Below, piece by piece: positions 45,446 through 54,322 of a stretch of 59,700 nt of DNA. Every line of letters starts with the position of its first letter. The stretch's first letter is position 1. A program made the translations under genes and the position numbers. The notes under the pieces are model-generated. The model was not told the DNA's origin and did no database searches. It saw only the letters and a program-made list of their open reading frames with translations. This DNA comes from a bacterium (lineage in GTDB: Bacteria; Planctomycetota; Planctomycetia; Kolteriales; Kolteriaceae), in the NCBI GenBank assembly GCA_019753235.1, contig JAIELF010000035.1:1-59700 (forward strand). Direction: 5' to 3'.

Positions 45446-45830
45446 AAAAGCCTCGCCTCGAATCCCTCCACGGCGTCCAGGGCTCAAGGGTGTTTCCGTA
45501 AACAGCCACCAGAGAGTAGGCCTCGGGCCACCCTAGACACCGCGGCCCAAAACGTTCATGGTGGAACTAGTGCGTGAGGCACCTGGTGGCAAAGTGTCGC
45601 TTCACGTAGGGATTATCAGGCGACACTTGCCTTCTCGAATCGGCGACGAAGCCACCAAGCCTTCCAGCAACAATTTCATCAAAAACTTTCAGAGTCTGGC
45701 TTAAAACCTAAGTGCCACCATCGTAGCTAGGATCGTTGGCTCGCCGCTCCCCTACAATCAAGAAGATGGACGCGTGGGCCGACCTCGAAGGTCGGCGTAT
45801 TCATCAGCATCCTAACAGAAGCAGGACTTC
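45446..45830. other. Intergenic region before the NfeD gene
   Basis: About 385 bases with no supported gene on either strand; presumed promoter of the NfeD-flotillin operon. Confidence 0.4.
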
Positions 45831-46340
45831 ATGCCCGAGCCAAGCATTCAACTGGCCGTCCTCCTTCTTGTCGGAGGACTGGTGGTTTTGTTTCTGGAAC
45901 TCTTTATCCCCAGCGCGGGGGCTCTGTTCGCCGTTTCCATGGTCTGCATCGTATCGAGTGTTTTCGTGGCGTTTTGGGTCTCGCCCGGCATCGGGTTGAC
46001 CGTGGTGGCGATTGATCTTGTCCTGGCAATATTCTTGCCCGGTATGGCGTTTCGCATCTGGAAAAGCACCCCCATGGGCAAACGGATGTTTCTCGATCAC
46101 CCTACCCCCCCAGAGGACGAACCGCTCTCCGTCGAGATTTCTGCCGACGACCAATTCGACTACCGGGACTTAATGGGCAAAGAAGGGCTCACGATCACCC
46201 CGCTTCGACCCGCGGGAACGACCGATTTCTCCGGCCGGCGCGTCGATACGGTGAGCGAGGGTATCATGATCGATCGAGGAAGATCCGTTCGGGTTGTCGC
46301 CGTCGAAGGTCGCCGAGTCGTCGTCCGCGAGATCGAGTAA
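45831..46340 (+). CDS. NfeD-family membrane protein
   Basis: The 169-residue protein has three to four hydrophobic segments in its first 80 residues (LAVLLLVGGLVVLFLELFIP and following) and a C-terminal OB-fold domain (about 110-169) with LMGKEGLTITPLRPAGTTDF and GRSVRVVAVEGRRVVVREIE. This is the short NfeD form without the ClpP-like protease domain. Such proteins pair with flotillin-type SPFH proteins at the membrane. The flotillin-like gene follows 120 bases downstream, as expected. Confidence 0.9.
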   Translation: MPEPSIQLAVLLLVGGLVVLFLELFIPSAGALFAVSMVCIVSSVFVAFWVSPGIGLTVVAIDLVLAIFLPGMAFRIWKSTPMGKRMFLDHPTPPEDEPLSVEISADDQFDYRDLMGKEGLTITPLRPAGTTDFSGRRVDTVSEGIMIDRGRSVRVVAVEGRRVVVREIE

Positions 46341-46460
46341 CCCGAGAGGCTGGACAATGGTATGGGCCGTCGAATACGGTAGAACATACGAAGACCAAAA
46401 GTTTCCCGGGCATCCCCGAGCAAGATTGCTTCGCCCGACCTTGAGAGAAGAGGAAGAAGT

Positions 46461-47531
46461 ATGGACAACGGCTACATGACGGTGATCCTGATCTTCGCCG
46501 GCGTCGTCGGCGCGGTTATGGGCATAGGCGTCTTATACTTCTTCATGAGTTTCTTTAGTCTCTGGATTCAAGCCCTTCTCACCCGAGCCGATGTCGGTTT
46601 CTTCGACATGGTCGGCATGTATTTTCGCCGAGTCGGGGATAGGCCGCACCACTACCGGATGATCACGCTCGCCAAGATCATGTCGACCCAAGCAGGGGTG
46701 GAAGCATCGACGCGCGATCTTGAATCGCACTATCTGGCGGGGGGAAATGTCCCCAACGTCGTCCGCGCCTTAATCGCTTCCAACCGGGCGGGCATTCCGC
46801 TCTCCTACAAACAGGCGACGGCCATCGACTTAGCGGGACGAAATGTCCTCGAAGCCGTTCAGACCAGCGTGTTGCCCAAAGTCATCGATTGTCCCGATGG
46901 AAGCAAGGGGCGATTTTCTGCCGACGGAGTTGCGCGCGATGGTATTCAGCTTCGAGCCCGTGCACGCGTGACCGTGCGGACGAATTTACAAAGGCTCGTC
47001 GGTGGTGCGATGGAAGAAACCGTCATCGCCCGCGTCGGGGAGGGTATCGTCAACACCATCGGCATGGCCAACAACTACAAGGAAGTTCTCGAAGCGCCCG
47101 AGAAAATCAGCAAACGCGTCCTCGAACGAGGGCTGGATTCTGGGACCGCGTTTGAAATCCTGTCGATCGATATTGCCGATGTCGATGTCGGCGAGAACGT
47201 GGGGGCCAAGCTCCAGGTCGATCAGGCCGAGGCAGATCTCCGGCGTGCTCGGGCCGAGGCCGAGCAAGAGCGAGCCCGAGCGGTCGCTCGCGAACAAGAG
47301 ATGAAGGCCCTTACCGAGGAGAATCGGGCGAAACTCCTTGAGGCCGAGGCAGAGATCCCCAAGGCCATTGCCGAGTCCATCGACAAGGGGCATCTTTCTC
47401 TTTGGGACTATTACCGACTTCGCAATGTGCAAGCCGACACCGATATGCGTTCCTCGTTTGCCTTAAGTGCGGCACCGCCGGCAGTCTCGGGTTCAACCGA
47501 TGCCAAGGCCGCCAAGCAAGCGTCGTCGTAG
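46461..47531 (+). CDS. floA: Flotillin-like SPFH protein FloA
   Basis: The ATG at 46461 follows AGAGGAAG. The 356-residue protein has one N-terminal membrane helix (about 7-33), an SPFH/band-7-type domain (about 130-250: [55 protein letters not shown]), and a Glu/Ala/Arg-rich coiled coil (about 250-305, [20 protein letters not shown]). The end [20 protein letters not shown] followed by NVQADTDMR is characteristic of FloA (YqfA). It should oligomerise at the membrane and organise lipid domains together with NfeD. Confidence 0.94.
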   Translation: MDNGYMTVILIFAGVVGAVMGIGVLYFFMSFFSLWIQALLTRADVGFFDMVGMYFRRVGDRPHHYRMITLAKIMSTQAGVEASTRDLESHYLAGGNVPNVVRALIASNRAGIPLSYKQATAIDLAGRNVLEAVQTSVLPKVIDCPDGSKGRFSADGVARDGIQLRARARVTVRTNLQRLVGGAMEETVIARVGEGIVNTIGMANNYKEVLEAPEKISKRVLERGLDSGTAFEILSIDIADVDVGENVGAKLQVDQAEADLRRARAEAEQERARAVAREQEMKALTEENRAKLLEAEAEIPKAIAESIDKGHLSLWDYYRLRNVQADTDMRSSFALSAAPPAVSGSTDAKAAKQASS

Positions 47532-47549
47532 TTCGAAAGGAAGCACCCC

Positions 47550-48260
47550 ATGTTTTTTCTGGCCCAGAGAAACAACGACTGGCTGCATACGCTGATTCCC
47601 ATTGCCGTTTTCGTCATCTACACGGTCGCCAACATCATCAAGGCAAATTCCGATCGCAAGGCGAAGCTTCCCCCTCGTCCGCCCGCGCCCGCGCCGGTGC
47701 CGGCACGACGACCGACCACTCCCGTCGATGAACAGCCCCGAGTCCTGCTCGAGCAAGACCCGCTTGCTCAGCAACAACCGTCGCCGGCGAAGACGTCGCC
47801 GCAACAGGCCGAGCTCGAACGATTGCTACGAGAGTTAGGCGTTCCGAAATCGCCGGCTTCGAATACAAGTCGGCAAGCTCCGCCGCCGCCGAGGATCCCT
47901 CCCCGACGACCCGCTCGGCCCCCGAAGGTAAAGGGAACAGGACCAACGAAATCGGGAAGGCCAGAATCGGCCTCGCCGCGGGCGTCCGACCGACACTTGC
48001 AGAGTAATCTCGAAAAGCGCCACACCGATCGGACCACGTCCATTGTGGAGAGACATCATCTCGAATCGAATGTCGAGCATCGGCCGCAGGACAGCGCGTC
48101 GGCGGTCGATCCGGCTCTGCTCCTATCAAGGCCAACGGGCAATGAGCAGATTCGATCAATGATGAGAAACCAACTCCGGCAGTCGTACATGCTGGCAATC
48201 GTGCTGGGGCCTCCTCTGGGGATGCGTGACGACAACGCATCGACGGAGCCTCTCCTCTAA
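47550..48260 (+). CDS. Proline-rich membrane protein of the flotillin operon
   Basis: The gene starts 18 bases after floA with a good AAAGGA site, so it is in the same operon. The 236-residue product has one N-terminal membrane helix (about 12-30, LIPIAVFVIYTVANIIKA). A long Pro/Arg/Ala-rich disordered middle (about 35-190) follows. A compact C-terminal motif reads MMRNQLRQSYMLAIVLGPPL followed by GMR. Only the two ends look conserved in type; the middle is low-complexity. I do not recognise a described family. Its place suggests a partner of FloA/NfeD. Confidence 0.75.
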   Translation: MFFLAQRNNDWLHTLIPIAVFVIYTVANIIKANSDRKAKLPPRPPAPAPVPARRPTTPVDEQPRVLLEQDPLAQQQPSPAKTSPQQAELERLLRELGVPKSPASNTSRQAPPPPRIPPRRPARPPKVKGTGPTKSGRPESASPRASDRHLQSNLEKRHTDRTTSIVERHHLESNVEHRPQDSASAVDPALLLSRPTGNEQIRSMMRNQLRQSYMLAIVLGPPLGMRDDNASTEPLL

Positions 48261-48278
48261 AAGTCAGGGACTCAAGCG

Positions 48279-48953
48279 TTGTCATCACACGTCTCGAAGC
48301 AAGAGCCCGCGAGCATGCTCGAGAAACTGATTGCTCGTTCGCTGGGCCCGATTATCGACGAGCCTGTCGGGGACGATGTCCATGCTTTCGTTGCTCGCTG
48401 GGGGAAGCTCGGGCAAGACCTGGTCCATACTCTTCAGAGTCGCAACGGTTTTTACTCGCGTGAATCGGCCCTTTTGGTTCGGCCGTTCTCGGCCTCGCGC
48501 GCGGGGGACCTTCCGCGGGGACTAGTCGCATGGAACGAACCCCGCCGTTGGGAAAGTTACCCTGGTGCGGAGGCGTTCCTCTTTTTTGCCGAGGATGTTT
48601 TCGGCCATCCGTTCGGACTCTCTGCCGAGGGGATCGTTTCGTTGGATCTCGAAACGGGTGATGTAGAAGTGATGGCCGACACCTTCGAGGATTGGGCCAA
48701 GCTTCTCGATGAAGAGAGCAATCTCTGGACAGGCTGGACATTGGCCCATGATTGGCAGGAAAAGAACGGCGCGATCCGCGTCGGTCACCGCTTGGCACCG
48801 AGGCGGCCCTTTGTTCTCGGCGGGGACTACGCCATCAGCAATCTGGTCTTGGTGGAAGAAGAAGAGGGAATCCTCGCTCGGGCCCGCTTGGCCGATCAGA
48901 TTCGTCGTAACCCTGTCGGCACGGAAGTCACTTATGAACTTCGGCCTGCCTAG
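48279..48953 (+). CDS. SMI1/KNR4 (SUKH)-like protein
   Basis: The frame opens with a TTG at 48279 after AGGGAC (224 residues); the ATG at 48315 is the alternative (212). The order FVARWGKLGQDLVHTLQSRN, GFYSRESALLVRPF, AEAFLFFAEDVFGHPFGLSA and VEVMADTFEDWAKLL is like the SUKH fold (a mixed alpha/beta domain with the Trp-rich central strand and a terminal DTFEDW motif). SUKH proteins serve as immunity proteins or as binding modules in bacterial cells. It is the last gene of the NfeD-FloA operon and no toxin gene is adjacent, so a housekeeping role is equally possible. Confidence 0.65.
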   Translation: MSSHVSKQEPASMLEKLIARSLGPIIDEPVGDDVHAFVARWGKLGQDLVHTLQSRNGFYSRESALLVRPFSASRAGDLPRGLVAWNEPRRWESYPGAEAFLFFAEDVFGHPFGLSAEGIVSLDLETGDVEVMADTFEDWAKLLDEESNLWTGWTLAHDWQEKNGAIRVGHRLAPRRPFVLGGDYAISNLVLVEEEEGILARARLADQIRRNPVGTEVTYELRPA

Positions 48954-48965
48954 CGTTCGAACGAT

Positions 48966-51104
48966 TTACTTCTTCGACTCGAGCGGTCCGCGAAACCGTT
49001 CCTCCGCCGGGTAGCCTGGCGTTTCGATTAAGAGGCGAAGATCCTCGGGACGCGTCGCGATCAACTCGATTGCTTCGCGAAGCGCGTCCACATGCCCCGG
49101 AAGTAACTTTGCCAGATCGGGGTCGATCATCCCTTGGGGATGCCACGCTTGAAGGATCTTGCGAACGGCCGGCGTGGCTTTCTCGGTCTGCGCAAGGGCA
49201 TCTTTTCCATGCAGAAGGAGTAGGTCCAAAGCTTGACGAAGCGCTATCGAGTCCGGTGGGGCGAACTTGTGCGTCTCGCGGTCGACAGCGAGAAAATAGA
49301 GACTCCACGCGAGAGCGACGCCCGGCGGATCGATCACCGAGAAGAGCCGAACTCCCTCTTTGGAAGAGGCATACCAAGGTTGAACCCCGAATAAGAGTCG
49401 GCTAAATGGGTCGGATTTGGAGGCATGCGTCAGCAACAACATAAACGGGAAACCCTCGGCCTGCGCGAGATCAAGATGGAGATCGGAGCGAAGTTTCCCC
49501 ATCGACTGATGGACGAAGAAAACCTCCGTATTGATTCGCGGACTCGGAAGCGCGAGCGACGCCCCCCGAGGAAGCTTCTCATTGAGGTCGTCCAGCACGG
49601 GGCGGGTGACGGCATCGTACCAGTACGTGATCTCGAAGCCGAGATCGCGCGCTTGTGGCAAACCGATGTTGTAATAGCTCAGTTCGTAAGGATGCCAACG
49701 GACGATCTCGGCGGCGCCCCAGATAGGACCAACCATAAAGATCGCGAGCCAGACCAGGCGATGGTTTACTCCCCGCTCGATGAGCACCTTCGATAGAGAA
49801 CTTCCCCCCAGAGCGGCCATTGCTGAAATGAACGCAAACGCGGGAAGGAATAGCCGAACGCCGTCATGGGCAGGCACCGGGAACATGCGCGCCACCGGAA
49901 GCGTGATCGCTTGCAACAACAAATAAAGAGCGATCGGTTCGCGCGAGATCAACGACCTTGCGATCCCTGCCAAGGTGAGAATCAGCATCCCGATGGGAAT
50001 CGTTACTCCCATCAAGACCCAAGCGTTGTGCCAAGGGAGCGAGAAGAGATATTGCTTGCCGAGGTAAAAAATCTCGATGTCGGGCAGATACCCCTGACGC
50101 CGAATCGAAAGATCAAAGAAAGAGATGAGACCACCCACGGGGTCATGCCACCAAGTCGGGTTCAACGCGATCGCGATAAGCGGAGCATACGCCAGAGTTC
50201 GCCAGGGAAGTTCGAGTCCGATCGGCCAGATAAATGCCTTCCGGCGTCGCGACCAAGCAAAGAGAACCACGGCCGGCCAGAAAAGAGCAATGGACCAAAT
50301 TCGGGAATGATCGACGACCCATTCCACCAGCCGATTCGTCTGGCCCGGCTCTGGATGAAGCGGAACGAGGAGTGCCCAGGCGATCGGCAAGAGGGGCAGC
50401 GTGATGAGAACTGTCCCGCCGATCCAGCGGACCAGATGCTGCCGACGATTGCCGGTACAGGCATACGCTAAGAACGAGATCCCCAATGGAATCACGATGA
50501 ACAGGCCAGTGAATTTCACTAGACACAGCATTCCCAGAAGTACCGCGAGCACGTATTGCCCCCGGCGATGGTTCAGGGCCGACGGAAAGGAAAGAGCGGT
50601 CAACGTCCAGAGGCAGAGAAGAGGAACGTCGGTTCCCGCGATGTGCGAATCGCCAAAGACCCTAGGCATCGTTGCCAGGCAAAGACCCGCCAACAGCCCA
50701 ACAGTCTTGCAAAAGTGCCGGGCCATGAATGCCGAGAGGACCGCGCAGGTGATCGCCAGCTCTATCGCCGAGGCGAGTCGCCGAGCCGACAGATCATCGA
50801 TGGCATGGGAAAAACCTGCCCAAGTGAGAAGATGACCGTAACTGGATAGAGGCGGATGGAAGTTCGGCCCGAAGCGATTGAACTCGAAGTAGTAGTCGAT
50901 CGAATCCTGATTGAGAAGCGAAAGTCGATCGGCCAGCGACGTGGCATGGATGAGTTCGTTGACCCATTCTTGAAGACGAACTTCGCTGCCGCGATAGGCT
51001 GGTTCATCCCAAGTGAGACCGGGTCCCGCAACGGTTAGCCCGCTGGCGATCGCAACCAGAACAAAAACAAAAATGGAGACGAGCAACCTCGGCGAGATGT
51101 TCAT
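48966..51104 (-). CDS. GT39-like membrane glycosyltransferase
   Basis: The ATG at 51104 overlaps the stop of the next gene upstream (ATGA), giving 712 residues. About eleven to twelve transmembrane segments follow an extracytoplasmic loop with GPGLTWDEPAYRGSEVRLQE, which holds the acidic WDE motif typical of GT39/ArnT-type enzymes. Later motifs are HIAGTDVPLLCLWTLTALSF, FTGLFIVIPLGISFLAY and NPTWWHDPVGGLISFFDLS. The C-terminal 200 residues are soluble (YNIGLPQARDLGFEITYWYD onwards). These enzymes use polyprenyl-phosphate sugars as donors. Acceptor is unknown; it is paired with a related gene. Confidence 0.82.
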   Translation of the reverse strand: MNISPRLLVSIFVFVLVAIASGLTVAGPGLTWDEPAYRGSEVRLQEWVNELIHATSLADRLSLLNQDSIDYYFEFNRFGPNFHPPLSSYGHLLTWAGFSHAIDDLSARRLASAIELAITCAVLSAFMARHFCKTVGLLAGLCLATMPRVFGDSHIAGTDVPLLCLWTLTALSFPSALNHRRGQYVLAVLLGMLCLVKFTGLFIVIPLGISFLAYACTGNRRQHLVRWIGGTVLITLPLLPIAWALLVPLHPEPGQTNRLVEWVVDHSRIWSIALFWPAVVLFAWSRRRKAFIWPIGLELPWRTLAYAPLIAIALNPTWWHDPVGGLISFFDLSIRRQGYLPDIEIFYLGKQYLFSLPWHNAWVLMGVTIPIGMLILTLAGIARSLISREPIALYLLLQAITLPVARMFPVPAHDGVRLFLPAFAFISAMAALGGSSLSKVLIERGVNHRLVWLAIFMVGPIWGAAEIVRWHPYELSYYNIGLPQARDLGFEITYWYDAVTRPVLDDLNEKLPRGASLALPSPRINTEVFFVHQSMGKLRSDLHLDLAQAEGFPFMLLLTHASKSDPFSRLLFGVQPWYASSKEGVRLFSVIDPPGVALAWSLYFLAVDRETHKFAPPDSIALRQALDLLLLHGKDALAQTEKATPAVRKILQAWHPQGMIDPDLAKLLPGHVDALREAIELIATRPEDLRLLIETPGYPAEERFRGPLESKK

Positions 51105-52735
51105 GGGGACGTTGCTCCCCGCGCCATGGTGCCGACTCGCTGACGGGCTTGGTACCAGTCGTTGATGTCGAAGATACTGAGGAGCGGTACTCCCATCCAT
51201 TCTTTCTGAAAGACAGGCTTGGCGCGGGCGAGAATTTCTCGGTCCACGTCGTCGTATTGGCCGGGACGATGCTGAAGAACAAACCATCGGGGAGGGGGCG
51301 ACCCAGGGGAAAAGTACTCGGGGATTTGGTTCCAATCGAAGAGATACTTCCATGAGGGAGTGTAATTGCGAAAGAGAACGCTCATGCCGGCCGGCGTTTC
51401 CCGACGAAGCCAATCGCGTACGTCGGTGGTGACGGAATCCCAGAAGTAAGTCGGTTCGAAACCGATTCGCTCCGCCCCGGGCAATCCCCCGACGACCGGG
51501 CTGTAATAGGAGAGTTCCAAAGGATGATACTTGATCACGCTCGACATTGATTCCCCCGCCGCGCTGAGCGCAAGAAGCGGAGGGACGATCCAACCGAGTC
51601 GATGAAACGAAAGGGCTTTACCAAGGCGGTCCACGGCCAGACCCGCTAACACCGCCAGAAAGACAAAGCTGACGATGATTTGGCGCGTCCCATCGTGTCC
51701 AGGGGCTTGAGGCAACGACCTCAAAATAATGACCAATAACCAGCACGCCAAAGTCAGTCGAGCAAAACGATCCCATCGGCACGTCACGATCGACCACAGC
51801 GCACCGACCCCGCCCATCACGACCGTCCCCACGGGGAGTGCAACCACGCTCCACACCAACGTGTTGTACCAAGGCAACGAGAAGTCATAGCGTTTGCCAA
51901 GAAACAGAATCGGGATGGGGATCGTGTCGCGTCGCGTCAAGTTCGATTGAAAGTAGCCCTGCAGTCCGCCGATGGGGTCAGGCCACCACCCGACATTGAG
52001 CAATAGCAGCGATGCCAACATCGCAACAAATGCCAACACGATCTGTTGGTACTTCCATCCCCGCGAGGAGGAGAGAAATGTGCTCGCCAGCCAAACAATG
52101 TAAGGGATGGGCAGGAACCACCCAGTCAATTTGGTCGCCATGGCCGCACCGATCACCATTCCCCAACAGGCCGACCAAGCCAGCGAGCCTCGATCGATCG
52201 CGCTCCAAAAAGAGGCAAACGCCAGCATCGACAACGATGCCAATGGACCGTCAATCAATGCGAAGGAGACCTCGGGGAGAAGTCTAGGCATCATGATCAA
52301 TAGCGACACCATGGTGAGCCGACCGACAAGACTCAAGTGCCGACGAAGCGATTGAAACAACACGGCAACGGCAAACGAAAAAAACAGTATCGGCCCCAGA
52401 CGATAGGAAAGAGGAGGTAAGACAAATCGCCGCGAAAGATGATGGCCGAGATTGCTTAGCAAAGCATAGAAGGGGCCATGCCCGTCCGGCTCGGCTCGGC
52501 TGAATCGCCAATAGCGGTCGGCAAAAGTCGAGAGCCCGATCTCGCCGCGGAACAGCTTGCCGATCCCTTCGTCCATCAAGTCGAGCCGCTCTAGTGTCAT
52601 CCCCTCGTCCCAGACAAGTGCCCGGTCAACAGAGAGTGTTACTACCCAGACAGCGGTGATGACGAAGATTGCCAGGGGCGCCCACCGCGACGGGCGATCT
52701 CGAGTCGGCACAGAGTCGGAAAGGCCGATGCTCAA
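51101..52735 (-). CDS. GT39-like membrane glycosyltransferase
   Basis: A TTG at 52735 with GGAGG eight bases ahead is preferred (544 residues); a GTG at 52771 is possible. After a first helix (FVITAVWVVTLSVDRA) comes the VWDEGMTLERLDLMDEGIGK loop with the acidic motif, then many transmembrane segments with FALIDGPLASLSMLAFASF, AMATKLTGWFLPIPYIVWL and NVGWWPDPIGGLQGYFQSN. The last 130 residues are soluble and, as in the downstream protein, begin with a YHPLELSYYSPVVGGLPGAE segment followed by FEPTYFWDSVTT. The two genes are diverged copies forming one operon. Confidence 0.82.
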   Translation of the reverse strand: MSIGLSDSVPTRDRPSRWAPLAIFVITAVWVVTLSVDRALVWDEGMTLERLDLMDEGIGKLFRGEIGLSTFADRYWRFSRAEPDGHGPFYALLSNLGHHLSRRFVLPPLSYRLGPILFFSFAVAVLFQSLRRHLSLVGRLTMVSLLIMMPRLLPEVSFALIDGPLASLSMLAFASFWSAIDRGSLAWSACWGMVIGAAMATKLTGWFLPIPYIVWLASTFLSSSRGWKYQQIVLAFVAMLASLLLLNVGWWPDPIGGLQGYFQSNLTRRDTIPIPILFLGKRYDFSLPWYNTLVWSVVALPVGTVVMGGVGALWSIVTCRWDRFARLTLACWLLVIILRSLPQAPGHDGTRQIIVSFVFLAVLAGLAVDRLGKALSFHRLGWIVPPLLALSAAGESMSSVIKYHPLELSYYSPVVGGLPGAERIGFEPTYFWDSVTTDVRDWLRRETPAGMSVLFRNYTPSWKYLFDWNQIPEYFSPGSPPPRWFVLQHRPGQYDDVDREILARAKPVFQKEWMGVPLLSIFDINDWYQARQRVGTMARGATSP

Positions 52736-52933
52736 GGTGGTGGTCCTCCGCCGGCCCCGTTGGTACGACACTCTTCAAGGCGATCCACAGTCCGCTTGGG
52801 ATCACGTCGATGAAAGCCCGGTCGGCGATCGATATCGGCGACAATCATTCCGAGCGGGTCCGGGTGTCGGGTCGAACACTCGGGGGTTGAAGGATGTTAT
52901 CGCAACATCTTGAAAGAAGGAAAGGTTGGCGGC
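52736..52933. promoter_or_regulatory. Divergent promoter region
   Basis: These 198 bases separate the start of the GT39-like operon (- strand) from the M24 peptidase gene (+ strand) and must hold both promoters. No operator-like repeat is evident. Confidence 0.45.
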
Positions 52934-54073
52934 ATGTTGACCGATCATGGTTGCCGAGCACGTCGAGAAAGATTGCTGGCGACCCATTCTGAATGCGACT
53001 GGATCATCATTGCCGATCCCATTCATCTGATGTATCTGGCCAACTTTTATCTCGACCCGTTTGTCTTTCGAAGCGTGAACGCGGCTGGGATCTTGCTCCT
53101 TTCGAAGCATGGCCGATCGGTCCTCGTGGCCGACAGCATGGTTCGAGCCCAATCGCTTCGGAGCTTCGTTGATGAAGTGCAACATCCAACCTGGTACGAC
53201 GGCGAGCACTCTGCCCCCATTCGTTCGGTCCATCTCATCGACAACGCGATGAAGGTTCTCGATTCGGAATCGATCGGGACCTTGGGGATCGAAGTGGGTC
53301 GGACACCGGCCGGTATCGTTGCGGGTCTGCTTGCCAAGCGACCCGAGATAACACTCGTCAGCGTCGATGCCGAACTGGCTCGGCTTAAGCGGGCCAAAGA
53401 TCCCGACGAGATGGTTCTCATCAAACAATCGATCAAAGCCATCGAGGCGGGATTTGCGACGGCGCGCGAGCGGATCCATGCGGGCATGAGCGAACTCGAC
53501 GCCTATCATGTCGTCGAAAGAGCAAGTCGGGAATCGCTGGGGCTTCTCATGCCGATCTACGGCGACTTCGCTTCGGGGCCACGTTCCGAAGCGGGAGGGG
53601 GACCTCCCACCGATCGGATCATCCGAGAAGGAGATCTCTTTCTGCTCGACTACTCGGTGGTCGTCTACGGTTATCGAGGCGACTTCGCGAACTCTTGGAT
53701 CGTCGACGGGAAAGCAAGCGATCAAGTTCGATACCTGCACGACGCATCGCGCGAAGCCCTGTTGCAAGCGGAGAGGACCCTCTTTCCAGGGCAGTCGGCT
53801 CGCGAGGTCGATCGCGCGGTCCGTCAATCGTTCGCGACCAAGGGGATCGAAGCCCAGTTCACAAGCCACTCCGGGCACGGGCTCGGCTTGGGGCATCCCG
53901 ATCCCCCCTATTTTGTACCAAAGAGCAATGACACCTTGGTCGAAGGAGATGTCGTTGCCATCGAGCCGAGTCAGAAGCTTGTCGGCGTCGGCTGCATTCG
54001 CGTCGAGCACAACTACCTCATCACTGCAGAAGGATATCAGCGACTCTCGGGTCATGCCTTAACCGTCGATTGA
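52934..54073 (+). CDS. M24-family aminopeptidase/Xaa-Pro dipeptidase
   Basis: The ATG at 52934 gives 379 residues; a TTG at 52910 is possible. The N-terminal creatinase-like domain (about 1-145) is followed by the pita-bread catalytic domain. The five metal ligands are visible: Asp in GDLFLLDYSVVVYGYRGDF (both Asp, about 240 and 251), His in GHGLGLGHPDPPYF (about 316), Glu in DVVAIEPSQKL (about 346) and Glu in IRVEHNYLIT (about 361). It should be an active cytoplasmic metallopeptidase acting on Xaa-Pro or N-terminal residues. The neighbouring genes give no further clue. Confidence 0.93.
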   Translation: MLTDHGCRARRERLLATHSECDWIIIADPIHLMYLANFYLDPFVFRSVNAAGILLLSKHGRSVLVADSMVRAQSLRSFVDEVQHPTWYDGEHSAPIRSVHLIDNAMKVLDSESIGTLGIEVGRTPAGIVAGLLAKRPEITLVSVDAELARLKRAKDPDEMVLIKQSIKAIEAGFATARERIHAGMSELDAYHVVERASRESLGLLMPIYGDFASGPRSEAGGGPPTDRIIREGDLFLLDYSVVVYGYRGDFANSWIVDGKASDQVRYLHDASREALLQAERTLFPGQSAREVDRAVRQSFATKGIEAQFTSHSGHGLGLGHPDPPYFVPKSNDTLVEGDVVAIEPSQKLVGVGCIRVEHNYLITAEGYQRLSGHALTVD

Positions 54074-54322
54074 AGTCGATCGATTGCCTTTGAAAGCTCT
54101 TTGCTCAGGCGGCCAGCCGAAGGAATCCCGGCATCTGGAACCCGGTGATGGGGGGAGTGGGGGATGAAAGATCCTCTTCCCAGACGAAAACATCGGTTTT
54201 GAGGGGCGAGGGCGTGTCCCTATAATCGGCCCATCTTCGTGTGGGCGAGCCAGCGGTCGAAGGAGTCGACAGCGGCTCCTCAACAGCATGGGTCGGGCGT
54301 TCATCAATAGACGGGAATCGGA

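Noticed and set aside
45446..45830. A possible small gene upstream of NfeD
   Set aside because: Only short frames without ribosome-binding sites or recognisable sequence were found.
51105..51593. N-terminal extension of the GT39-like protein ending at 48966
   Set aside because: The extension lies over the soluble C-terminus of the neighbouring gene; the ATG at 51104 is in an ATGA junction and begins a signal-like helix.
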